NCBI GenBank assembly: GCA_945931735.1
Contig: CAMEPN010000066.1
Location: 1-8,175, forward strand
DNA: 8,175 nt
From: an uncultured Clostridia bacterium
GTDB lineage: Bacteria > Bacillota > Clostridia > Oscillospirales > Ruminococcaceae
Reading direction: 5' to 3'
The notes beneath the pieces are model-generated. The model was not told where the DNA came from. It searched no databases and worked only from the letters and a program-made list of their open reading frames with translations. Below, piece by piece: positions 1 through 5,236 of the stretch (position 1 is its first letter; every line of letters starts with the position of its first letter). The position numbers and the translations under genes were made by a program.

Positions 1-1069
1 CGCCCTCGACAACGGCAACTCTGCCCTCGACGGAGATATTCGCGCCCATGCGGCGAAGCTCGTCCACATAGCGGAAGCGGTTGTCAAAAATGCTCTCGGT
101 GACCATGCTGGTGCCCTTTGCGCAGGTAAGCACCGCAGCCATCTGCGGCTGCATATCGGTCGGGAAGCCGGGATGCGGCTGGGTCTTTATGCTGGTGCCG
201 ACATACTCGCTGCCGCCTATTACGCGCACTGCATCGTCGTACTGCTCGACCTGAACGCCTATCTTGATGAGCTTGTTGGTTATCGGCTCGAGGTGCTTCG
301 GGATAACGTTCTTTATCAGCAGCTCGCTGCGCGTTGCCGCCGCGACAGCCATAAACGTGCCCGCCTCTATCTGGTCGGGGATAACGCTGTATGTCGTGCC
401 GTGGAGGTACTTCACGCCGCGTATTTTTATAACGTCGGTGCCTGCGCCGAGAATGTCCGCGCCCATAGAGTTAAGGCAGTTGGCAAGGTCGACGACGTGC
501 GGCTCCTTTGCGGCGTTTTCGATTATTGTAAGACCGTCAGCCTTTACCGCGGCCATAATTCCGTTTATGGTAGCGCCGACGGAGTTTTTGTCAAAGAATA
601 TCTGGCTGCCCGTGAGCTTATCGGCGCGGAGATTTACCATACCGCCGTCGATGTCATAGGTCGCGCCGAGCGCGGAAAAGCACTTGAGGTGCTGGTCTAT
701 GGGCCTGTCGCCGAGGTTGCAGCCGCCGGGCATGGAAACGTGCGCCTCGTGGAAACGCCCGAGCAGCGTCCCGAGGAAATATGTGGTAGCTCGCATGAGC
801 TTTGCCTTTTCATAAGGAACAGGCAGGTTTTTCAGCGGACGCGTGTCTATCTCGACGGTCGTTTTGTTGAGCATACGGATATTTGCGCCCATTTCGGACA
901 TTATCTGTAAGGTAATGGTCACATCGCTGATATTCGGTATATTTTCGATAACACAAGGCTCGTCGGAAAGGATAACTGCCGGCAGAATAGCCGCTACGGC
1001 GTTCTTTGCGCCGCTGATGACTACCTCGCCGCTCAGCTTCTTCCCGCCCCTGATGACGTATTTCTCCAA
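1..1069 (-). CDS. murA: UDP-N-acetylglucosamine 1-carboxyvinyltransferase (MurA), 3' end outside window
   Basis: First committed cytosolic step of peptidoglycan synthesis: transfers enolpyruvate from PEP to UDP-GlcNAc. The 356 codons in the window begin MEKYVIRGGKKLSGEV and carry the family's Lys22-Asn23 pair (SGAKN) and the PEP-binding, fosfomycin-target cysteine at residue 117 in PGGCNLGDRPIDQH (Cys115 in E. coli). Further matches are NSVGATINGIMAA, DQIEAGTFM and HPGFPTDMQPQ. The family is about 420 residues, so roughly 65 C-terminal residues lie beyond the left edge. The start is TTG (1067-1069): the frame has no ATG or GTG nearby upstream, the AGGGGA ribosome site sits 9 nt before it, and the protein then aligns at residue 1. 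An upstream ATG at 1094 opens a different frame. It is transcribed divergently from dapL. Firmicutes often carry two MurA paralogues; which one this is cannot be decided here. Identity is very secure. Confidence 0.97.
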   Translation of the reverse strand, partial: MEKYVIRGGKKLSGEVVISGAKNAVAAILPAVILSDEPCVIENIPNISDVTITLQIMSEMGANIRMLNKTTVEIDTRPLKNLPVPYEKAKLMRATTYFLGTLLGRFHEAHVSMPGGCNLGDRPIDQHLKCFSALGATYDIDGGMVNLRADKLTGSQIFFDKNSVGATINGIMAAVKADGLTIIENAAKEPHVVDLANCLNSMGADILGAGTDVIKIRGVKYLHGTTYSVIPDQIEAGTFMAVAAATRSELLIKNVIPKHLEPITNKLIKIGVQVEQYDDAVRVIGGSEYVGTSIKTQPHPGFPTDMQPQMAAVLTCAKGTSMVTESIFDNRFRYVDELRRMGANISVEGRVAVVEG

Positions 1070-1212
1070 AAAGACACTTCCCCTCGTCCCACATAACGGG
1101 GACTTTATTTGTATGTATATCTATAAAAGCGGCATAATGGGATATGAAGCCGCATTTGTAAATTCATAACAGTAAGTCCGTATTTTCACGCTATGGTTAC
1201 TCATACTGATAT

Positions 1213-1241
1213 ATTATAGCACACTTTGTTTGAAATTTAAA
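1213..1241 (-). promoter_or_regulatory. Putative SigA promoter of murA (extended -10)
   Basis: Reading on the minus strand there is a perfect TATAAT (1218 to 1213) preceded by TGC, an extended -10. A weak -35 TTTAAA (1241 to 1236) lies 17 bp upstream. Transcription would start near 1206, giving a leader of about 137 nt before the TTG start. The 12-mer TGTGCTATAATA here recurs exactly at the metY promoter. No terminator or known riboswitch is evident in the leader. Confidence 0.6.
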
Positions 1242-1419
1242 GGTCATATCACAAAAAATTTCGGCTTTAACGCTATTTTGTAATAATGCACTAAAAACCC
1301 ACAGGTATTTTTCAAAATATTTACCAACCTTATCAAAATTTCATAAGCTCCTGTCTGCCGATATTATTGTCGGGAATACGCTTTTTAATCTCAAAATCGC
1401 CGAAATTCCGTATAAAGGA

Positions 1420-1448
1420 TTGACAAAAAGGCATTTTTATGATTAAAT
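1420..1448 (+). promoter_or_regulatory. Putative SigA promoter of dapL
   Basis: A perfect -35 TTGACA (1420-1425), a 17-bp spacer and a TTAAAT -10 (1443-1448, 4 of 6 matches). The start would be near 1455, giving a leader of about 47 nt that contains the dapL ribosome site. The stretch between this and the murA promoter (about 1242-1419) is AT-rich, and I see no gene or clear structure in it. Confidence 0.55.
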
Positions 1449-1501
1449 ATAAGGTGGAGTAATATCTGCATAAAATGCAGGAAAGAAAGGACAATAAACT
1501 A

Positions 1502-2710
1502 ATGGCAAAGCTTAACGAGAATTTTTTCAAGCTGAAGAAAAACTACCTGTTCATCGAGATCGCGAAAAGGATCAAGGCTTATTCCGCCGAGCATCCCGAG
1601 GAGGCGAAGCGCCTTATCCGCATGGGTATCGGCGACGTTACGCGCCCGCTCGCTCCCGTTGTTGTAGAGGCGATGGAGAAGGCGTGCCGCGAGATGGGCG
1701 TTAAGGAAACGTTCCGCGGATACGAGGACAGCGGCGCGGGCTACGACTTCCTGCGCGAGGCTGTTTCAAATTATTACAAGAGCTTCGGCGCGGAGGTTTC
1801 CGCCGACGAGATACGCATTTCCGACGGCGCGAAGAGCGACTGCGGAAACATTATCGACATATTCGGCACGGGAAACACCGTGCTTGTTACCGACCCCGCA
1901 TACCCCGTATACGTTGACTCCAACATAATGAACGGAAACGACGTTATCTACGCCGACTCCACCGAGGAAAACGGCTTCGCGGCAATGCCCGACAAGTCCG
2001 TCAAGGCTGACCTTATCTATCTCTGCTCCCCGAACAACCCTACCGGCTCGGTATACACTGCCGCGCAGCTCAAGGAATGGGTTGACTACGCGCTCGCGAA
2101 CAACGCCGTTATCATCTACGACGCGGCATACGAAGCGTTTGTTACACAGCCCGATATCCCGAGGAGCATTTTCTGCATTGAGGGCGCGAAGAAGTGCGCA
2201 ATCGAGATATGCTCGCTCTCCAAGACCGCGGGCTTTACCGGAACGCGCTGCGGCTACACCGTTGTTCCGAACGATCTTGTTCAGCAGAACAGCGCGGGCG
2301 AGGACGTTAAGCTCGCCGATATCTGGGGCAGGCGTCAGGGCAGCAAGTTCAACGGCGTATCCTATCCCGTTCAGCGCGGCGCGGAAGCGGTATTCACCCC
2401 CGAGGGACAGAAGCAGACCCACGAGGCGATCGCATATTATCAGGAGAACGCGCGCGTTATCGCAAAGACCTGCGACGAGCTTGGCATAAAGTACACCGGC
2501 GGCGTGAACTCGCCCTACATCTGGCTCAAGTGCCCGAACGGCATGGGAAGCTGGGACTTCTTTGATATGCTGCTGACGAAAATTCAGGTCGTTGGCACGC
2601 CCGGAGCAGGCTTCGGAAAGAACGGCGACGGCTGGTTCAGACTCACCGCATTCGGCACGCACGAGGCTACCGCCGAGGCAATGGAGCGCCTTAAGGCTCT
2701 GCTGAAGTAA
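1502..2710 (+). CDS. dapL: LL-diaminopimelate aminotransferase (DapL)
   Basis: PLP enzyme that converts tetrahydrodipicolinate plus glutamate directly to LL-2,6-diaminopimelate, bypassing the acylated intermediates; it supplies lysine and the peptidoglycan cross-linking residue. The 402 residues match the family's usual size (about 410). Visible signatures are the N-terminal NENFFKLKKNYLFIEIAKRI, IGDVTRPL, FRGYEDSGAGYDFLREA, SPNNPTG (176-182), the cofactor Asp207 and Tyr210 in IIYDAAYEAF, the Schiff-base Lys241 in SLSKTAGFTGTRCGY, WGRRQGSKFNGVSYPVQRGAEA, and the C-terminal GFGKNGDGWFRLTAFG. I start at ATG 1502 because AAAGGA lies 10 nt upstream and homologues begin MAKxNEN. An in-frame ATG at 1475 would add nine residues, with its AAGGTGGAG some 15 nt away. 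It is a single-gene unit with its own promoter and terminator, divergent from murA. Confidence 0.97.
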   Translation: MAKLNENFFKLKKNYLFIEIAKRIKAYSAEHPEEAKRLIRMGIGDVTRPLAPVVVEAMEKACREMGVKETFRGYEDSGAGYDFLREAVSNYYKSFGAEVSADEIRISDGAKSDCGNIIDIFGTGNTVLVTDPAYPVYVDSNIMNGNDVIYADSTEENGFAAMPDKSVKADLIYLCSPNNPTGSVYTAAQLKEWVDYALANNAVIIYDAAYEAFVTQPDIPRSIFCIEGAKKCAIEICSLSKTAGFTGTRCGYTVVPNDLVQQNSAGEDVKLADIWGRRQGSKFNGVSYPVQRGAEAVFTPEGQKQTHEAIAYYQENARVIAKTCDELGIKYTGGVNSPYIWLKCPNGMGSWDFFDMLLTKIQVVGTPGAGFGKNGDGWFRLTAFGTHEATAEAMERLKALLK

Positions 2711-2734
2711 AATGCAGCTTTAATTCCATAACAT

Positions 2735-2766
2735 AATGCCCCCGCGGTGTCGCAGGGGCATTTGAT
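2735..2766 (+). terminator. Rho-independent terminator of dapL
   Basis: AATGCCCC (2735-2742) pairs with GGGGCATT (2755-2762). After one C/A mismatch the inner GCG/CGC pairs close a GTGT loop. The run TTTGATTTG follows. It lies 24 bp after the dapL stop codon. Confidence 0.85.
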
Positions 2767-2793
2767 TTGTAAACAGCTTGCGCAAATTGGATT

Positions 2794-2829
2794 AAAGGGA
2801 TAGGGGAAACGAGAGGGTTCCCTTTTTTT
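2794..2829 (+). terminator. Second terminator-like hairpin downstream of dapL
   Basis: TTCCC (2818-2822) followed by seven T residues can pair with GGGAA (2804-2808). Alternatively TCCCTTT (2819-2825) pairs with AAAGGGA (2794-2800). Either fold looks like an intrinsic terminator reading right. It could be a backup for dapL, or could limit leftward transcripts coming out of the adjacent hairpin element. Confidence 0.5.
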
Positions 2830-2865
2830 CGGTTGTCGGAACATGATGTTGATTTTTCATCTCAC

Positions 2866-3125
2866 CGATAAACGGGAAGTTGGCGGGGTACCTCGACACG
2901 CACTCCGCGCTTCGCGCGGAAATGATTTTCGCTTCCTTTTGGCACAAAAGGAAGTGGGGTGTGGGGCAAAGCCCCACCACTCGCGCGATAGCGCGTTACT
3001 CGGCGCAAAGCGCCGCAAAACGCCAATAAAGCGCTAAAGGGGCGCGGAGGAAAACAAGAGTTTTCCCCCAGTCTTTGACTGCTTTGCAGTCAAAGACATT
3101 CTCCACGCCAAATTCCGATTTATCG
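2866..3125. repeat. Multi-hairpin element with imperfect terminal inverted repeats (MITE-like, or structured RNA gene)
   Basis: The ends 2866-2888 and 3103-3125 are inverted copies, 19 of 23 bases identical, both opening CGATAAA. An inner pair, CTCCGCGC (2903-2910) and GCGCGGAG (3042-3049), nests inside. Between them are seven hairpins: 7-bp stem at 2904-2920, 10-bp at 2932-2954, 7-bp at 2961-2977, 5-bp at 2982-2995, 6-bp at 3001-3015, 7-bp at 3049-3066 and 12-bp at 3071-3097, most with 3-4 nt loops such as AAA or TTT. There is no credible ORF. The position between convergent genes would tolerate an insertion, but no target-site duplication is clear. A leftward promoter starts at the right end, so a minus-strand RNA is a real alternative. 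The structure is plain in the sequence; its nature is not decided. Confidence 0.7.
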
Positions 3126-3133
3126 TTCAGTTA

Positions 3134-3162
3134 ATTATACCAAATACATCAGAAAAAGTCAA
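3134..3162 (-). promoter_or_regulatory. Strong SigA-like promoter reading leftward into the hairpin element
   Basis: On the minus strand, TTGACT (3162 to 3157), a 17-bp spacer and TATAAT (3139 to 3134) match the consensus at 11 of 12 positions. The predicted start is near 3127, two bases before the inverted-repeat end at 3125. No coding sequence lies downstream on this strand in the gap, so any product would be a non-coding RNA. The -35 box sits in the T-rich tail of the yqfD terminator. Confidence 0.55.
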
Positions 3163-3207
3163 CAAAAGCATATCCGCTCCCGACGCGCATTAACGGAAGC
3201 GGATATG
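3152..3207 (-). terminator. Rho-independent terminator of yqfCD
   Basis: On the minus strand, CATATCCGCT (3207 to 3198) pairs with AGCGGATATG (3178 to 3169), a perfect 10-bp stem, followed by CTTTTGTTGACTTTTTC. It lies about 40 bp past the yqfD stop codon and defines the operon end. Confidence 0.85.
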
Positions 3208-3247
3208 TAAATATTATAAGCAGAATAATCCCGCAAGAAAAACCTCG

Positions 3248-4444
3248 TCAGCCGTCAAACCCCTCGCCCATTTCAATTGCAACGGGCTTGGCGATATCGC
3301 CGCGCAGGGTGTATTCCACTATCAGCTTTATCCCGCTGTCGTCGGGGATATATTTCTCCTCTGCGCCTACTATCTCATATTCCGAATAGAAATTCTCCTC
3401 ATAGTCCGCCTTGAGCCGCTTGAGCTCGCGGGTGCAGTCGTCCGCGCTCCTTGTCACGTCGATATCGCGGTAGGCGGTGTATGTGCCTGTTTTAATTCGG
3501 AACGGCATTTCCTCCCCGAAAATATGCACAAGCTTTGTTTCCTCGGAATAGACCGCGTCGGGAACGAACGCTTCCCCGAAGAAAAGCGGATATTCGTCGT
3601 CGTTGAACACAAGATAGCTGAACTCGGTCTGCTCGCCGTCAGCGCGGCGTATCGTTTCGTTGTAGGGAACATAAAACTCCTGCGTTTCGGTGAACTCGCC
3701 GATAATTTCCGCATCCGCGCGGACGAACAGAACATTCTCGCCGCCGTCGGGGACAGTCCCGCTGACAAGAAGCGCGCCCTCGGGTACGCCGCTTCCGACC
3801 GCGACCGCAGAAGCGCCCTCGCGCACGGTCTGCTCGACTATCACCGCCGCGCGGGACGCGACGATGTTTCGGGGAGAATCCTCCTCCATTTCGGGCAGGG
3901 GCGTTCCTTTTTCGACGCGGACGTTCACCCTGAACCCGACGCAGGACACGTCGACCCACGAGCAGTCCTCCACCTCAAGCATTATCTGCTGTTCCGCCTG
4001 CGACATTTTGAGGGAATATTTATCCGCGCCTTCCTCTATGCCGTTTTCCTTCAGGATAGCGAGTATCTGTCCTCGCGGAACGTCGCCCTCGACGGCTATC
4101 GCCTCGACCCGCGACTGAAACACCGACAGCATGAGCAGAAAAACCAGCCCTCCGACATACAGCCCGAGCCGCGACCTGTACCTGCTGAGTGTGAAATACA
4201 GCCCGCGCCGCTCTCCCGCGCGAATGTGCACGCCGTTTCTGCGGGCGGCTTTCGCGGCGGTGTAATAGTCCAGCGGCGACACCTCGCCTGTTATCTCGCC
4301 GCCGCTTGTTTTTACCCTGCGAAGGACTATGCCGCTTTCCAGCAGGTCGGATATCATTTTCTCCTGAAACCCTCCGTATCCCTTGAAGCGGACCCGCCCG
4401 AGATACAGTCCGCGGCTTTTCTCGCGCGGATTTTTCTTTTTCAT
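3248..4444 (-). CDS. yqfD: Sporulation protein YqfD
   Basis: Member of the YqfD family, a membrane protein made in the mother cell under SigE in Bacillus and needed for efficient sporulation; its biochemical role is not known to me. The 398 residues match the family. A basic N-terminal domain (GYGGFQEKMISDLLESGIVLRRV) precedes one membrane segment (about 93-109, LGLYVGGLVFLLMLSVF), then a large extracytoplasmic part. That part contains the hallmark RNIVASRAAVIVEQTVREGA followed by VGSGVPEGALLVSG (about 192-229), a barrel-sandwich-like segment. The ATG follows the yqfC stop codon by one base, and its GGAGGAG ribosome site lies inside the end of yqfC, so translation is probably coupled. In many Firmicutes phoH follows yqfD; here the operon ends at a terminator and phoH is absent. 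Confidence 0.93.
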   Translation of the reverse strand: MKKKNPREKSRGLYLGRVRFKGYGGFQEKMISDLLESGIVLRRVKTSGGEITGEVSPLDYYTAAKAARRNGVHIRAGERRGLYFTLSRYRSRLGLYVGGLVFLLMLSVFQSRVEAIAVEGDVPRGQILAILKENGIEEGADKYSLKMSQAEQQIMLEVEDCSWVDVSCVGFRVNVRVEKGTPLPEMEEDSPRNIVASRAAVIVEQTVREGASAVAVGSGVPEGALLVSGTVPDGGENVLFVRADAEIIGEFTETQEFYVPYNETIRRADGEQTEFSYLVFNDDEYPLFFGEAFVPDAVYSEETKLVHIFGEEMPFRIKTGTYTAYRDIDVTRSADDCTRELKRLKADYEENFYSEYEIVGAEEKYIPDDSGIKLIVEYTLRGDIAKPVAIEMGEGFDG

Positions 4445-4445
4445 G

Positions 4446-4700
4446 TCAATGCTCCTCCAGCGTCAGCGAGTGTATCTTCCCGCTGATTTTTACGCCGTTC
4501 ACGCCGAAGCTTTCGAGCGTCAGCGGAGCGCCCGTTATCCGTATATCCATATCGTAAACCGTGAGCGTTATGAGGTTGTCGTCGCATTCCTTTACACAGC
4601 GGCAGTTTTCTATATAAAGCTCGCGCCCGTCGCGCATTGTCACGGTGCAGTGCCGCGCCGCCTCGTTCTCGAACGCGATAAGCTTTTCCTTTACGCCCAT
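4446..4700 (-). CDS. yqfC: Sporulation protein YqfC (YabP/YqfC family)
   Basis: Small protein of 84 residues in the YabP/YqfC family, encoded directly before yqfD as in Bacillus and most spore-forming Clostridia. Visible features are the beta-rich pattern CTVTMRDGRELYIENCRCV, then DNLITLTVYDMDIRITGAPLTLES and the closing VKISGKIHSLTLEE, which follow the family's alternating hydrophobic strands. There is no signal peptide or membrane segment. Three cysteines are present, with no known meaning. The ATG has AAAGGAG 5 nt upstream. The assignment rests on both the sequence pattern and the one-base spacing to yqfD. In Bacillus the pair is in the SigE regulon; a SigE-type promoter is visible about 45 bp upstream here. 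Confidence 0.9.
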   Translation of the reverse strand: MGVKEKLIAFENEAARHCTVTMRDGRELYIENCRCVKECDDNLITLTVYDMDIRITGAPLTLESFGVNGVKISGKIHSLTLEEH

Positions 4701-4745
4701 ACCTTCTCCTTTGTATTCCGTATTGCCTGTCTTGCAGCTTGTTTA

Positions 4746-4774
4746 TCTATATGCGGCAACAAAGGGGAATATGA
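4746..4774 (-). promoter_or_regulatory. SigE-type sporulation promoter of yqfCD
   Basis: On the minus strand TCATATT (4774 to 4768) fits the Bacillus SigE -35 consensus KMATATT exactly. A 14-bp spacer then leads to CATATAGA (4753 to 4746), against CATACAHT (5 of the first 6 positions). The predicted start is near 4739, about 39 nt before the yqfC ATG. No SigA-like promoter competes at this place. The consensus is established knowledge from Bacillus; its use here is inferred. Confidence 0.6.
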
Positions 4775-4779
4775 AAATT

Positions 4780-4799
4780 AAAGGGGAGCGTTCCCCTTT
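4780..4799. terminator. Terminator-like hairpin upstream of the yqfC promoter
   Basis: AAAGGGGA (4780-4787) and TCCCCTTT (4792-4799) form a perfect 8-bp stem around a 4-nt loop. T-rich sequence follows on either strand (TTTTGACCCCTTTTG rightward, TTTAATTTTC leftward). It lies just outside the SigE-type -35 box, so it could shield yqfC from leftward read-through; no gene is seen that it obviously terminates. Confidence 0.4.
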
Positions 4800-4854
4800 T
4801 GACCCCTTTTGATTATAAATTGACGGGTTTAACGCTGTTTCTTTTATAGATTTT

Positions 4855-4998
4855 GTTTTTGTGTTGTCACATGGTTTTTTAGGCGGTTCAAGACAGAGCC
4901 TCAAAATCCCCCAAGTGATAACACAAAAATCAAATTTACAAAGGAAAGAGGTTCAAGGCAGAACCTAAAAATCCCTGTGAGCGGCAAGCACTCCTTGC
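4855..4998 (+). repeat. Hairpin cluster with two copies of a 26-bp direct repeat
   Basis: This lies in the roughly 535-bp gap between yqfC and metY, which otherwise holds no gene apart from the leader ORF. An outer stem pairs 4855-4870 with 4915-4930 (16 bp including two G-U pairs) and encloses GGTTC-6 nt-GAGCC (4885-4900). A second hairpin is AGGTTC-6 nt-GAACCT (4949-4966); a third is GCAAG-5 nt-CTTGC (4984-4998). The blocks 4885-4910 and 4950-4975 are direct repeats, 23 of 26 identical, each ending AAAATCCC. The non-Watson-Crick pairs are wobble only if read as plus-strand RNA. A weak plus-strand promoter (TTGACG 4820-4825, TATAGA 4845-4850, long 19-bp spacer) could transcribe it. Function unknown. 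Confidence 0.55.
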
Positions 4999-5037
4999 TA
5001 TAACCAAAACTTATACCCAAATATAAAAAACATGAAT

Positions 5038-5066
5038 TGGACAAATAATTATTAATGTGCTATAAT
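5038..5066 (+). promoter_or_regulatory. SigA promoter of the metY leader
   Basis: TGGACA (5038-5043, 5 of 6), a 17-bp spacer and a perfect TATAAT (5061-5066) preceded by TGC, an extended -10. The start would be near 5073, giving a leader of about 164 nt before metY. The 12-mer TGTGCTATAATA is identical to that of the murA promoter. Confidence 0.7.
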
Positions 5067-5116
5067 ACAATTACAGAAAACAAATCAAAACGATATGTTT
5101 TATAGGAGGGTTCAAT

Positions 5117-5161
5117 ATGAAATACCACAGCGGATTTATAATGTGCGGCGGACAGCCTTAA
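5117..5161 (+). CDS. Putative 14-residue leader peptide upstream of metY
   Basis: ATG at 5117 is preceded by AGGAGGG with a 6-nt gap, one of the best ribosome sites in the window and at least as good as that of metY. The peptide reads MKYHSGFIMCGGQP and stops at TAA 5159-5161, 75 nt before metY. It is in the 5' leader of a homocysteine-forming enzyme and contains an internal Met-Cys pair, which would suit control of metY by ribosome position or by the peptide itself. No strong terminator/antiterminator pair is seen between it and metY; ACGGT/ACCGT (5178-5192) is only a 5-bp stem. The peptide is not recognised from any family. Translation is likely from the ribosome site; the regulatory role is inference. 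Confidence 0.5.
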   Translation: MKYHSGFIMCGGQP

Positions 5162-5236
5162 TTAACCAAAACGAAACACGGTGATCGACCGTTTAACACA
5201 CCTTATTATTTTTGAATTGAAAAGGAGAAAAACACC

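Noticed and set aside
173..910. 245-codon open frame on the plus strand
   Set aside because: It lies wholly antisense to murA, whose own frame has all catalytic motifs; its composition is that expected of a complementary-strand shadow of a biased gene.
1121..1204. 27-codon minus-strand ORF (starts MSNHSVKIRTY) in the murA leader
   Set aside because: Its ATG is only a few bases from the predicted transcript start and has no ribosome binding site.
1475..1501. Upstream in-frame ATG of dapL
   Set aside because: Its nearest purine-rich site is about 15 nt away, while ATG 1502 has a normal site and matches the family N terminus.
1766..2662. 298-codon open frame on the minus strand inside dapL
   Set aside because: Antisense to an intact dapL; no recognisable domain and no ribosome site.
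2792..3037. Short open frames of 62-64 codons on both strands over the hairpin element
   Set aside because: They translate the hairpin stems and have no supported ribosome site; similar products in databases would be spurious calls on the repeat.
2851..3140. Target-site duplication flanking the hairpin element
   Set aside because: TTCA occurs on both sides (2856-2859 and 3126-3129) but is not at equivalent distances from the inverted ends, so it is not convincing.
3524..4486. 320-codon open frame on the plus strand across yqfD
   Set aside because: Antisense to yqfD and running into yqfC; residues are low-complexity Arg/Ala/His with no family signal.
4885..4975. CRISPR-like array from the 26-bp repeats
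   Set aside because: Only two imperfect copies, each a self-contained hairpin with flanking stems, and no cas genes nearby.
5073..5236. SAM riboswitch or T-box in the metY leader
   Set aside because: None of the conserved core strings of the SAM-I riboswitch or the T-box (such as AGGGTGGTACCGCG) is present, and the only hairpin (5178-5192) has a 5-bp stem without a proper T tract.
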